A DNA stretch of 51,804 nt, from positions 1-51,804 of the forward strand of contig CAZCDS010000046.1 of assembly GCA_964497585.1 (NCBI GenBank), given 5' to 3'. Each line of letters starts with the position of its first letter. The stretch's first letter is position 1. Positions 16,901 through 24,303 of this stretch are shown here, in pieces. Position numbers and translations under genes: made by a program. This DNA is from CAZCDS01 sp964497585 (lineage in GTDB: Bacteria > Desulfobacterota > Desulfomonilia > Desulfomonilales > Desulfomonilaceae). Below the pieces are notes generated by a model. It searched no databases, was not told where the DNA came from, and saw only the letters and a program-made list of their open reading frames with translations.

Positions 16901-19328
16901 GATCGCACCGGACAAAGAGGAGCTCAAGGCGCGGCCCGGCGAGCGAACGAGCATCACCTTCAAGGTGAGCGACAGCAAGGGTAAGGGAGTGGTCGCGGAA
17001 ATGGCGGTCTGCGTGGTTGACGAGTCGCTCCTTGCCCTCACGCGTTTCGCGACGCCCCGACTCAACTCCCTCACGGATTTCAGATTTCCTTTGGGCGTCT
17101 TTTCGGGGGACCTTCACCTCGCGCTCGTCAGTCAGGATCTCGCGCGGATGTTCTCCACGAAACCCCTAACCGGCGGCGGGTTCGGAGCGGGATACGTCGG
17201 TCCGAGCATACGGAAGGACTTCCGACCGGTCGCGTACTTCAATCCCGCTGTTGTGACCGACAGCTCGGGCGCGGCAACGGTCAGCTTCAAATTGCCCGAC
17301 ACGACCACCGCATATCGCGTCTATGCCGTGGTCTGCGACAAGACCGTGGGCTTCGCCTCAGCTCAGCGGAACATGGTCGTTACAAAGGAGTTCTTCGTCG
17401 AGCCGTCGCTCCCGAGGTTTCTCATCCCCGGCGATCGGGTGACCTTTCCCGTAGTGCTCCACAACAAGACGGGCAGTGAAGGCGATGTCGCGCTCAAGGC
17501 CGAGGGAACGAAAGACTTTGTTGTCAAGCCGACTGAGGCGTCGGCGAAGCTTCAACCCCGCTCAACCTCGGTGGTCAGATCAACCGTCCAGGTTACCGGC
17601 GGCATGGAAAAGGGAAAGCTGCTGTACCAGGGGACCTTCAAGGGCAAGAAGGAACAGTTCTCCGATGCGATCGAGAAGACCATCCCGATCCACTCCCGCT
17701 ATCTGCCCGTTCGTGCGGTCAGGATGGGCCACTTCGCAAAAGCGACCGAGATCCGGGTCCATCTCCCGGCAAACCTGAAAAGGCTCGATCCCAAGGAGAT
17801 CGTGCCGGAAGACTTCACGGCCAATCTGAGCCTTAGCATGACAAACTGGAACAGGCTCGCGCCGGGCCTGAAGTATCTCCTCCACTATCCCTTCGGCTGC
17901 GTGGAGCAGACCAGTTCCGGGGTCATCCCACTCGCCGCGCTGCGGGGACTTGTCAAGCAGGGCCTCTTTCCCGGAATCGACGTCAAGACGGTCGACGAGT
18001 TCCTCACAAAGGGCGTTGATAGGCTGCTCTCCATGCAGGTGGACAACGGCGGGTTCGCCTACTGGCCCGGCAGCACGGAAGCCTCCTGGTGGGGCACCCA
18101 GTACGCGACCTTCGCGCTGACCATGGCTTCCCGTAACGGTTTCGACGTTCCCAAGATGAGGCTCGAAAAAGCCGCGCAGTTCACACGGTCCGGGCTCACG
18201 GAGGATGTGCAGGAAGACCGGTACGGCCACAGGGGCTGGTCGAAAGAACTGGGTGTGTACAACGCCGCGTCGCAAGGAGCCCTTACCACGGCCGAGCTCG
18301 GGCGGTTCTTCGGGAAGTACGACAAGTTGGGAGCATACCAAAAGGCGCTCCTCCTGCTCGCGGCCAAGAAAACCAAGCATATGCCGGAAGCCGTGCTCGT
18401 TAAGATGGTTGGCCGACTGAAACCCAAAACCGATCCGAGTGCGACCGACTACTATAATTCCAGCTATCGAGCCATGGCCGCCTGTCTCATGGCCGCGGTC
18501 ACCATAGGTGGGCAAGAGGAAAAGGCGGCCGCGTGGGCCGGCGATTTGCTCGCGGGCCTGCGGCCCCAGGGAAGATGGTACTCGACCGCGGACACGGGCT
18601 GGTGCCTGCTCGCGTTGGGCATGTACTTCAAAGGCAAGACGGTCAAGGAACGGGAGCCCGTTTCCTGCACCGCGACCTGCGGCAAAGAAAAGGTGCTCGA
18701 AACCTTACTCAAGACCGCGTCGGTCGACGTCGAGCTGGACCCCTTCAAACTGCTCAAGAACCCCAGGATCAAGATCACCTGCGATCGAGGGAAAAACAAG
18801 GTAGAGCCCGTCAACTACACCCTGTCGCTCACGTACCCTGATACGGGAACCTCGCCCGCGGATCTGCGCCATGGGTTCACGCTCCGCAAGAAGATGGAGA
18901 ACCTCAACGGGAAGAAGGAGATCCGCGTCGGGGACTATGTCCGAGTAACCCTGGAGATGGAACTCCCCGGTCGCGGTTCCCAGTACCGCAGCCGCCGATA
19001 CGAGTATATCGCGCTCGTCGATCCGGTTCCCGCGGGGCTCGTGCCCGTGAGCGCGGCCCTTGCCACGGAAGGCGCGGCCGCGGAGGAGAAGAAACGCTCC
19101 GGTGATTGGAACCGCTTCAGACCAGACTATTCGGAATTTCGGGACGACGGCGTGAGGATCTTCAAAGACCGCACATGGTCAGGCTCGTACCACTACTCAT
19201 ACCTCGCCCGTGCCGCCATGGAAGGCGACTTCTGGATGCGTGGTTCCAGGATATCGCTCATGTACAATCCCGACGTCTTCGGCAAGACCAACGGCAAACG
19301 CGTCAAGATACTCCCCGCGGCAAAGTGA
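13941..19328 (+). CDS. Bacterial alpha-2-macroglobulin with intact thioester
   Basis: 1795 aa, longer than E. coli YfhM (about 1650). Residues 1-28 form a signal peptide (AMPMAAVGDD) with no clear lipobox, so the protein is probably soluble or differently anchored. MG1-MG4-like beta domains occupy the N-terminal half ('VRGYVFTERGIYQPGDKAFF' is the family's MG landmark). The macroglobulin core follows ('KDFRPVAYFNPAVVTDSSGA', 'FFVEPSLPRFLIPGDRV'). The thioester motif is 'YPFGCVEQTSS', with Cys at residue 1320 and Gln three residues on. An alpha-alpha barrel follows (TED; repeats such as 'LLSMQVDNGGFAYWPGS'). It would trap proteases covalently in the periplasm. The pbpC gene that is usually adjacent is not present. 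The ribosome binding site GGGGGTGA precedes ATG 13941. Confidence 0.93.
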   Translation: MSGLKRIGLCATLTLICALWAMPMAAVGDDLSLTARPETRFPGAMKGLWATRLVFNHPVFSSDLAKALEVYVDNDKASFVLVDPDTGKQAKGALRDFRVLSKKAPGKTVNIRVRVKKGLSDAGGRRLLPKDQDHRQRYRFRPARVRSYATFYKGPRNKGVALRFSQRVSPDELKKVLKVTPEVKNLVISRGRWWGRIDVRGDFEFKRKYELEISETRLGDGHTILEAKTITFTGPGIEPAISVRTKRSLVELKSRQLFPVSLENVDNLRVSLERIPPYLVPQFAEGLKERKGIDAKFKKDQLAELDKLIQSGAIPETLGAKPTLDKEVFFAREAIGKVYGYSIPLSFRKNPERGGAWLADFSTLVGRSIKNLRRIVQISDLSIAYKLSAKTLLVWVTSIHTGLPVSGVDLMLYRDGGERYFVGKTDKDGLFIVKDGDEFPGLARGEGAAKVAKLKVKLSDAAWIIAASASDSSAIRLNKDRIKPFGVKLASAPETDFQAVRGYVFTERGIYQPGDKAFFKAVVRQYKQGKTVAPAGQTIRVEIIGPKKDVKYSKVLTLSDFGTCHGSLQTKKSFPVGTYTIKGTPLNMGKTDATFTRTFLVQEYKRPRHFVELSFKQEEEVSPEYIGLKQIVQFVRVNVKARYYTGGPVKHAKARWKATLVPVTKKVKGLKEFSFGNEKGETRFLESGEATLDKAGNMTIGLPLDRRMMSGLYGVKVSVTVLDVDGEPATDVGTYSPELPFRVGISAHPSVVQPGYSATLRVIVVGKDGKRVQSGKLTASLMRKRYYRIQKRDDAGNLNYLWEEGWVKSLSSSISLTKGEAKYEIELNRYGETMLAFTYDDDKGSYSSRTLFKVGWDEYNNWYRSRSDESILACEEILPATNKKEYRAGEEVDVEFNTRRPVNKSLVTLEAADILSYKVIDVKGKRGAYRFKATASQPPNVFISIMAPAGREGFPEYRSSGDADMPTLFFGYADVKIGKQVKALKVEIAPDKEELKARPGERTSITFKVSDSKGKGVVAEMAVCVVDESLLALTRFATPRLNSLTDFRFPLGVFSGDLHLALVSQDLARMFSTKPLTGGGFGAGYVGPSIRKDFRPVAYFNPAVVTDSSGAATVSFKLPDTTTAYRVYAVVCDKTVGFASAQRNMVVTKEFFVEPSLPRFLIPGDRVTFPVVLHNKTGSEGDVALKAEGTKDFVVKPTEASAKLQPRSTSVVRSTVQVTGGMEKGKLLYQGTFKGKKEQFSDAIEKTIPIHSRYLPVRAVRMGHFAKATEIRVHLPANLKRLDPKEIVPEDFTANLSLSMTNWNRLAPGLKYLLHYPFGCVEQTSSGVIPLAALRGLVKQGLFPGIDVKTVDEFLTKGVDRLLSMQVDNGGFAYWPGSTEASWWGTQYATFALTMASRNGFDVPKMRLEKAAQFTRSGLTEDVQEDRYGHRGWSKELGVYNAASQGALTTAELGRFFGKYDKLGAYQKALLLLAAKKTKHMPEAVLVKMVGRLKPKTDPSATDYYNSSYRAMAACLMAAVTIGGQEEKAAAWAGDLLAGLRPQGRWYSTADTGWCLLALGMYFKGKTVKEREPVSCTATCGKEKVLETLLKTASVDVELDPFKLLKNPRIKITCDRGKNKVEPVNYTLSLTYPDTGTSPADLRHGFTLRKKMENLNGKKEIRVGDYVRVTLEMELPGRGSQYRSRRYEYIALVDPVPAGLVPVSAALATEGAAAEEKKRSGDWNRFRPDYSEFRDDGVRIFKDRTWSGSYHYSYLARAAMEGDFWMRGSRISLMYNPDVFGKTNGKRVKILPAAK

Positions 19329-19360
19329 GCGACACGGAGCATCCGGACCGACCGGAGAGG

Positions 19361-19490
19361 GGAGGGAGACAAGAGAATCAACGACAGAAGGACAGAGGGT
19401 ATCTCATCAGGCCTACTGCAATCACTGATGTGCGAAAAAGGGAGATACGTGTGGTACCTCGGAATTCCGCAGAATTGCAGAATTCACGGA
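19361..19490. repeat. Degenerate ~130-bp repeat, copy A
   Basis: Begins GGGAGACAAGAGAATCAACG, continues with GACAGAGGGTATCTCATCAG, GCGAAAAAGGGAGATACGTG and CTCGGAATTCCGCAG. It aligns by eye with copies near 21029 and 22254. It fills the gap between the macroglobulin gene and the convergent membrane protein gene. Confidence 0.55.
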
Positions 19491-19521
19491 TAGCCTGTGG
19501 TTCAGTTTCTGTTCCGATTAC

Positions 19522-20358
19522 TCACCACGGCTTGACGCTCTTCCAAAAATCCTGAAAATTATCAAACCAGGTTGGCGGACACGAACAGACACCACGTGAA
19601 AGATTCGTCAACGAAAGAACTTGGTTGCGGACATCGGGGTCCATTCTTTCAAGGACCCAAGCCAATTCCACGCTGTCCACAGCGCGTTTCATGGAGTTCC
19701 TGATAGACCGTATGCCCAACAGCCACAATATGCCCGCCAGACATACCGCCAACCGGGCAAAAGGGTGAATGGTCCAGTTGAGCTTAAGGGAATGGGTTGC
19801 CCAGACGATGAAGATGGCCCCTCCAAGACCCAAGACCGTTGCTGTCAAAGCGTTTTCGGCCAAATATTGATAGTGCCTTCGGTTGCGCGTCCATTGAACC
19901 AGGAGGTTATCTTTCTTGGCCAAAGCAAACCAGATGTAGAATGAGTCCACTGGGGCCGCGGACAATATGTCCTCGATCTCCTTGCGCATCGCGCTAAACT
20001 TCTTATTTTTTAGCTGCAACAGAGCTTTCCGCGAGGCATTCCCTACCAGTAGCCGCGCCACATCTTTCAGTTGCCAGTCGAACCAAGCGGCTACGGAGAT
20101 GAGCCGGACTACCATGCCCAATATGGGCAGTGCAACTATGGCCACAAGTCGGGCCAAGATCCCCAGACCATGCTTTTCTTGTGCCTCTTTGGTCTTTTCT
20201 GTCCCGTCCTGTTCCTGTGTAAATGAAAAAGCCCGCTCTATCTTAGCCAAGACGTATCCGGGAGGCTTGGCCGTGACTACCCACACCGACACAAAGAACA
20301 CAGCCACAAGTATGAATCCAGCCAGGGTTGTTGCGAGTAGCCAATGCCGCTCATCCAT
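19522..20358 (-). CDS. Uncharacterised integral membrane protein
   Basis: 278 aa. About four hydrophobic segments: residues 7-29 ('LLATTLAGFILVAVFFVSVW'), about 68-95 ('ILARLVAIVALPILGMVVRL'), about 170-190 ('ALTATVLGLGGAIFIVWA') and about 200-220 ('LAVCLAGILWLLG'). The soluble middle part (about 100-160) is charged and helical, with 'SAAPVDSFYIWFALAKKDN'. No family was recognised and no catalytic motif is evident. It is convergent with the macroglobulin gene, with an unrelated antitoxin gene upstream. The ribosome binding site is weak. It is considered real because of its length, clean hydrophobic pattern and lack of a competing gene. Confidence 0.65.
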   Translation of the reverse strand: MDERHWLLATTLAGFILVAVFFVSVWVVTAKPPGYVLAKIERAFSFTQEQDGTEKTKEAQEKHGLGILARLVAIVALPILGMVVRLISVAAWFDWQLKDVARLLVGNASRKALLQLKNKKFSAMRKEIEDILSAAPVDSFYIWFALAKKDNLLVQWTRNRRHYQYLAENALTATVLGLGGAIFIVWATHSLKLNWTIHPFARLAVCLAGILWLLGIRSIRNSMKRAVDSVELAWVLERMDPDVRNQVLSLTNLSRGVCSCPPTWFDNFQDFWKSVKPW

Positions 20359-20649
20359 TCGTTTGTCCGCCTAGAAGGTAGTGCACCCAAATAATAGCGT
20401 ATCGCCGGCAAATACACCAGTCCCCTGATCGTTCCCGTTCAGTAGCAAAGGATATTTCTCTACCTAATTCGCCGAGTCCAGACCCACCGGCAGGGGACGA
20501 AACCTTTGTGGCAACGCTCGCGGCCCTGACCGGGCGTGGCCTCAGAAAAGGACGGCCGGCAAGGCCGAGCAAGCCGCCAAAGTGCAGGAAAAAAGGTATT
20601 TCGGCCCCAGATTAACACTGTGGAGGAGTCAACCAGGACCTGCTATATT
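20359..20649. other. Spacer upstream of toxin remnant
   Basis: No gene recognised. The in-frame continuation upstream of the toxin stub (about 20580-20649) is open but does not resemble the N-terminus of a DUF4258 toxin. Confidence 0.3.
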
Positions 20650-20715
20650 ATGCCTGTCTACGATCCTAACCCCGCGCGCTGGAAGTCGGATTTCAGGACA
20701 AGGAGGACCTCATGA
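20650..20715 (+). pseudogene. C-terminal stub of a DUF4258-type toxin
   Basis: The frame ending at TGA 20713-20715 reads 'CYIMPVYDPNPARWKSDFRT' followed by RRTS. 'VYDP-PARW--DFRTRR' is the typical C-terminal signature of DUF4258 proteins, the toxin partners of YgiT/MqsA-like zinc-finger antitoxins. Everything before about codon -5 is unrecognisable. Its TGA overlaps the antitoxin ATG (ATGA), the arrangement of an intact pair. I infer a degraded toxin gene whose tail survives because it carries the antitoxin's ribosome binding site (AAGGAGG at 20700-20706). Confidence 0.65.
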
Positions 20716-20936
20716 GGTGCCTGATCTGTAAACATGGGGGGACTCATCCCGGTAACACCACGGTCACTCTCCTAAGGGGCGAGACTGTCGTGATCATCAA
20801 GGACGTCCCAGCTCAGGTCTGTGAAAACTGTGGAGAGTATTACCTTGAAGACGCTATTACGGATCGAGTCCTTCTTATGGCTGAAGAAGCCGTGAAGAAG
20901 AACGCTGAAGTAGAAATCCTGAGGTTTGCCGCCTAA
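20712..20936 (+). CDS. YgiT/MqsA-type zinc-finger antitoxin, orphan
   Basis: 74 aa. It has two CxxC knuckles: 'MRCLICKHGG' at residues 3-6 and 'VCENCGEYY' at about 37-40. In between is 'TTVTLLRGETVVIIKDVPAQ', the family's beta-hairpin region. The C-terminal helix is 'ITDRVLLMAEEAVKKNAEVE'. The protein matches the N-terminal zinc-binding half of MqsA; a C-terminal HTH domain is not present, which is normal for this short subfamily. The upstream partner toxin is reduced to a stub that overlaps the start, so the antitoxin is probably a solitary survivor. Confidence 0.82.
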   Translation: MRCLICKHGGTHPGNTTVTLLRGETVVIIKDVPAQVCENCGEYYLEDAITDRVLLMAEEAVKKNAEVEILRFAA

Positions 20937-21028
20937 CTCAACTTGGTGATCCTTTTCTCCGTTCGGGATCGAGAACGTGGCGAGGTGACCAGCATCCGTG
21001 GGAGAGCAAGAGGGGGGCAGAGGCGAGG

Positions 21029-21160
21029 AGAGAAGGCAAGAGCATCAACGACAGAGACACAGAGGGAGGATGCCTGGTAGGGCTTTCACCAATTGCTCCT
21101 TTGCGAAACGGAGGTCAGTGCGGTGTCGCTGCAATTTGGAATCCCGAAGGATAGGAGGGG
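21029..21160. repeat. Degenerate ~130-bp repeat, copy B
   Basis: Contains CAAGAGCATCAACGACAGAG, ACACAGAGGGAGGATGCCTG, GCGAAACGGAGGTCAGTG and GCAATTTGGAATCCCGAAGG. It is colinear with copy A (19361) and copy C (22254) and runs straight into the hairpin group at 21175. Confidence 0.55.
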
Positions 21161-21174
21161 ACTGAAACAGAACA

Positions 21175-21274
21175 TTTGCCCTGAAGGGGCAAACCGTGAA
21201 TAGCCCCGCCAGGGCGGGATTTCAACCCACCGGAAATGAGACCAACACACATACGTCCAGACCCTGAAGGGGTC
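21175..21274. repeat. Three REP-like hairpins with TGAAG loop
   Basis: Hairpin 1: TTTGCCC-TGAAG-GGGCAAA (21175-21193). Hairpin 2: CCCGCC-AG-GGCGGG (about 21205-21218), without the TGAAG loop. Hairpin 3: GACCC-TGAAG-GGGTC (21260-21274). They lie just upstream of the N-terminal remnant of an IS200-like transposase, where the REP elements recognised by RAYT transposases are normally found. Confidence 0.6.
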
Positions 21275-21302
21275 GACCAATCAGACGACGAGGCGTTTCA
21301 CG

Positions 21303-21416
21303 ATGTCAACGTACACGCAGGTCTATTGCCATATCGTTTTCTCGAGGGTTCGACTGCGCCTTGACAATCGCCAAGACCTATCTGCGGCATGGATACTCAC
21401 AGTAGGGGATCGCCCC
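21303..21416 (+). pseudogene. N-terminal remnant of IS200-like (RAYT) transposase
   Basis: Begins 'MSTYTQVYCHIVFS', the hallmark N-terminus of Y1 transposases of the IS200/REP-associated type, where the HUH motif and catalytic Tyr follow later. A degraded 'RLRLDNRQDL' stretch follows, corresponding to about residue 30, after which similarity is lost and the frame ends at 21491. The HUH and Tyr residues are missing. The C-terminus of the same family appears 3 kb downstream at 24304-24450. Confidence 0.6.
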
Positions 21417-21570
21417 ACATGTCGGACTCCACTTTTCCACAGTCGGCAGGATTGTGCAGGGGGAAGGGAAAAAGTCAAAAAACAAGCCTGACCTCGACTT
21501 CTCGGGGCGACTGATGAGAGAGCGTTCTGTGAGAGGCGACGGGATAGAGTTCACAGGGGAGGAGACCAAG

Positions 21571-22077
21571 GTGAAGAGACAATCTGGGCCAGGCCTTGTC
21601 CTGCTACTCGCCCTATGCATTCTCGCAGGGTGTGGGGGAGCTTCGACCGACTCCCCAACCATGGTGGAAAGGGACGAAGTGATATTTGTGAAACAGGACG
21701 ACGAAGAGATGAACGCAGCCATGAAGAAGGCTAGGGATTCCCTGGACGAATTCGAGCGCCGCTTCAAGAATCCCCAGCCGACGGACAGCGACTTCCAAGT
21801 CAAGGTCAGATTAGAAGCTGAGGATGGGCCCGAGCACGTCTGGGCCGAGGTCGTCCGCATCGAGGGAGACGTTTTCGTCGCGACCATCAAGAACTATCCT
21901 CGGTATGTCAAGAACGTAAAATTCGGCGATGAGATCACGGTCACCAGGGACAAACTCAGTGATTGGTCCTACCACGACAAGGGGAAGAAGATCGGCGGCT
22001 TCACGGTCCGCGTGTTGCTTAAGAGGATGCCTCAGGATCAAGCGGAAGCACTGAAAAAGGAGATCGGGTGGGACTGA
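21571..22077 (+). CDS. DUF2314-domain lipoprotein
   Basis: 168 aa from GTG 21571 with AGGGGAGGAG just upstream. Residues 1-23 are a lipoprotein signal with lipobox LAGC ('LLLALCILAGCGG'). The mature protein contains a DUF2314 domain: 'DDEEMNAAMKKARDSLDEFE', 'SDFQVKVRLEAEDGPEHVWA', 'PRYVKNVKFGDEITVTRDKL', 'SDWSYHDKGKKIGGFTVRVL'. These are the family's usual landmarks. It is known from many bacterial small periplasmic or cytoplasmic proteins, but no function is established. Here it would be anchored in the outer or inner membrane facing the periplasm. It lies between the transposase remnant and repeat copy C, with no obvious operon partner. Confidence 0.85.
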   Translation: MKRQSGPGLVLLLALCILAGCGGASTDSPTMVERDEVIFVKQDDEEMNAAMKKARDSLDEFERRFKNPQPTDSDFQVKVRLEAEDGPEHVWAEVVRIEGDVFVATIKNYPRYVKNVKFGDEITVTRDKLSDWSYHDKGKKIGGFTVRVLLKRMPQDQAEALKKEIGWD

Positions 22078-22253
22078 AGACAATGCTGCTTCAAACGTAG
22101 GAGATTACCCTGATCCCAGTCCCCCCAATATGCATTCGCGTATGAATACGGTGACACCACACTTGATTGGTGATTTTCATCGCTTCCGGGCTCCGGCCTC
22201 GCTTCGTCCGGCCGGAAGGCTAGTGACATGGTTCCCAGGCAGAGTCAGGGAAC

Positions 22254-22400
22254 CGGGGGAGACAAGAAAAGCGAATGAACCAGAGAGGTACAGAGACACG
22301 GAGGATGTCTGATTAAGCCTCCGCCAATGACTCAAGGGCCAGAAAAGGGAGATGAGCGGTATGTCCTCGGAATTCGCAATTTCGAGAGATGGCATGGAAC
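22254..22400. repeat. Degenerate ~130-bp repeat, copy C
   Basis: Contains GGGGGAGACAAGAAAAGCG, ACAGAGACACGGAGGATGTC, CAGAAAAGGGAGATGAGCGG and CTCGGAATTCGCAATTTCG. Like copy B it is followed by a TGAAG/CTTCA hairpin (22416-22428). Confidence 0.55.
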
Positions 22401-22415
22401 AGAAAGACAACAATT

Positions 22416-22428
22416 GCCCCTTCAGGGC
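22416..22428. repeat. Short CTTCA-loop hairpin
   Basis: GCCC-CTTCA-GGGC. It has the same loop, read on the other strand, as the hairpins at 21175 and 21260, and sits at the end of repeat copy C. Confidence 0.5.
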
Positions 22429-22507
22429 GCGGCTCAGTCGTTACATGCCGAGTCAGAGAAGCAAGTGTTGTATCGCCGAACTTGCACGCGGAGGAAAGGT
22501 CATTCTC

Positions 22508-23323
22508 ATGAGAGCAGCAACAATATCGGTGCTCTGTCTCATCGTAATCATGTCACCTATTTCGGGCGTATGCAACGAACCCGAGAAAGACTCCGGTATT
22601 TCCTTTTCTCTTCCCTTCGAGTGCAGCAGACTCGGGCACAAAGGCATCTGCCTGGATGGAGCGTTTAGAGAGGGACTCAATGTGGTCCTGCTGGATGACA
22701 CGGGCCCCTATAACGCCAAGACCGGAAAGACATTCACATCCGAGTATTTCGGCCACGTAGGATACCCGGAGGACGACCCATTTAAAGCAACTCACCTGGT
22801 AGGGAGCGACGGATGCTTTTCTGTCGGAGAGGAGAAGAAGTGCGCCTGGGATTTCAGAATTGCAGTGATCGGGACCGAACCTCCGACGGTTCATCTAATC
22901 CCGCCGAAGAAAAATAAGTCCCCCGTTCCCAAGGACATTGAACTGAAGGCTCGCAGCCTCGTGGAACCTTCCGAAACCAATCCATGTTTCTTCAAGTCAG
23001 ACGAGGCCGGTGAAGGCTATACGGATTCCGGGCCTAAGGTGATCCGGGCGAAAGACGTGGCACTACTGATGTTCCAGGTGGTAGTTTTCGCCGGGGAGGC
23101 GGAGGAAAACGGAACGGCGGTTCTGGTTGTCAATAAGCACGTTTTCCCATTGAAGGGGTGCTGCCAACGGGGGCCTTTCTTCTTTTCGGTAAACGGCAAA
23201 TTACATCTTGCCTATGAAGAATCGTCTTGCTGTTGGCGATGTGGTGAACGGACTTTCGTGGTCAACGATTTGTCAACCGGCAAACCTGAGATGGTTTTTC
23301 ACGTTGGGACTTCTGTTGACTGA
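22508..23323 (+). CDS. Exported Cys-bearing protein of unknown function, paralog 1
   Basis: 271 aa from ATG 22508, eight bases after GGAGGAAAGG. Residues 1-22 form a signal peptide ('SVLCLIVIMSPISGVCNE'). The mature protein is probably beta-rich: 'REGLNVVLLDDTGPYNAKTG', 'PPTVHLIPPKKNKSPVPKDI', 'VALLMFQVVVFAGEAEENGT' and 'HVFPLKGCCQRGPFFFSVNG'. Near the end is a Cys cluster 'ESSCCWRCGERTF'. The 28336-29262 gene encodes a paralog with the same motifs in the same order; GCCQRGP and CxWRCGExTFVV are shared. The motifs suggest disulfides or metal binding, but I recognise no family. An upstream in-frame start (22352) would lie in repeat DNA and is unlikely. Confidence 0.75.
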   Translation: MRAATISVLCLIVIMSPISGVCNEPEKDSGISFSLPFECSRLGHKGICLDGAFREGLNVVLLDDTGPYNAKTGKTFTSEYFGHVGYPEDDPFKATHLVGSDGCFSVGEEKKCAWDFRIAVIGTEPPTVHLIPPKKNKSPVPKDIELKARSLVEPSETNPCFFKSDEAGEGYTDSGPKVIRAKDVALLMFQVVVFAGEAEENGTAVLVVNKHVFPLKGCCQRGPFFFSVNGKLHLAYEESSCCWRCGERTFVVNDLSTGKPEMVFHVGTSVD

Positions 23324-23432
23324 TCTTCTCCGTCATCGAAATCGGCGAAATCCGGAATAGGGGCGCCTCTATTGTTGAGTCCCTTGGCAGATGTTCGACG
23401 AGGGCAGCGGCCAAGTACGGAGGACAAAGCGC

Positions 23433-23846
23433 TCACATTTGCGCTTGGCTTGTTACCTCATCTCTTCGCCGTCGACGTCGGGGTTTGAGACGGTAGCTCG
23501 CCAAGAGAACGTGCGCGGGAATATGGAGTTCCGCGTGAAGAGCCCGTATCATGCGCAGGGTAAGGGGTCGGCGCCGATTAATGACCTCCGAGAGGCGTCC
23601 GCGAGTCCCGAAGATCGGGACGAGGTCTTTGCGTTCGAGACCCATCTGATCCATGCGGAAAAGAATGGCCTCGATAGGGTCCGGCGGGGGGATGGGGAAG
23701 CGCTTCTTCTCGTAGGCCTCGATGAGCGGAATAAGGATGTCCAGTTCATCTCCTTCCGGTGTCCCTGGCTCGGCACCCCAAATCTCGTTGGCTCTTTCAA
23801 CGGCAGCCGTATGATCTGCGTCGCTTCGGATCGGCTTGATATCCAT
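23433..23846 (-). CDS. higA: HigA-type antitoxin (HTH)
   Basis: 137 aa from ATG 23846 (AAAGGAAC seven bases upstream); an in-frame start at 23876 is the alternative. The N-terminal half is 'MDIKPIRSDADHTAAVERAN' and 'EGDELDILIPLIEAYEKKRF', typical of YgjM/HigA antitoxins. The C-terminal half is an Xre-like HTH: 'LERKDLVPIFGTRGRLSEVI', 'NRRRPLTLRMIRALHAELHI'. The tail is Arg-rich. It neutralises the HigB toxin encoded 47 bases upstream and normally represses the operon. The gene order (toxin first) fits the higBA arrangement. Confidence 0.9.
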   Translation of the reverse strand: MDIKPIRSDADHTAAVERANEIWGAEPGTPEGDELDILIPLIEAYEKKRFPIPPPDPIEAILFRMDQMGLERKDLVPIFGTRGRLSEVINRRRPLTLRMIRALHAELHIPAHVLLASYRLKPRRRRRRDEVTSQAQM

Positions 23847-23893
23847 GCAAAGTTCCTTTCGCGCTGTTTCGATCATCACGGTCGACGGGGGCT

Positions 23894-24190
23894 CTAGACC
23901 GTCCCCGCGTCTATCTTGTCATACTCGGCGTGGGTCCCAACCCAACGGATCGTCACAGCCTGCCTCTGATAATCCACGACAACGATGAGGCGATAAGTGT
24001 TTCCCTTGATTTCAAAACGGACCCGATTCCCTTTAAGAATGCTCGCCCTCCGGTAGCGTCGTTTGACGTCCGCGGGCGTCTTCCATTCCGCGCTGTCGAC
24101 TTCACTGAGCCATGCTTGAAGCGGACCCCGCGAGTCAGCGTGGCCGGATTCCCAGAAGGACGTCAGCTTGTCGCGTCCGATCACCACCAT
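23894..24190 (-). CDS. higB: HigB-type mRNA interferase toxin
   Basis: 98 aa, the normal HigB length. Landmarks: 'RDKLTSFWESGHADSRGPLQ' (N-terminal helices), 'AWLSEVDSAEWKTPADVKRR', 'VRFEIKGNTYRLIVVVDY', and 'VTIRWVGTHAEYDKID' at the C-terminus, where 'GTHAEYD' is the family signature. RelE-superfamily toxins of this type cleave mRNA on the ribosome. It is the first gene of the pair with higA. A promoter lies so close that the A of the ATG may be the transcription start. Confidence 0.92.
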   Translation of the reverse strand: MVVIGRDKLTSFWESGHADSRGPLQAWLSEVDSAEWKTPADVKRRYRRASILKGNRVRFEIKGNTYRLIVVVDYQRQAVTIRWVGTHAEYDKIDAGTV

Positions 24191-24195
24191 GGTTC

Positions 24196-24224
24196 AGTCT
24201 AGCACGGTCCCATAGTGGGTCCAA
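24196..24224 (-). promoter_or_regulatory. higBA promoter with overlapping dyad operator
   Basis: On the minus strand TTGGAC (24224-24219), 17-base spacer, TAGACT (24201-24196). Only five bases separate the -10 from the ATG of higB, so a leaderless mRNA is predicted. The spacer holds an inverted repeat, GGTCCCA-TAG-TGGGTCC on the plus strand (24206-24222, one mismatch), which is well placed for HigA autorepression. Confidence 0.6.
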
Positions 24225-24303
24225 GAGAAAATCCTGAAGATCCGACGACAAGATTTGAGATCTGAGGACACCATCCAATTGGCAGGTCGGATATGGTGCA
24301 TTC

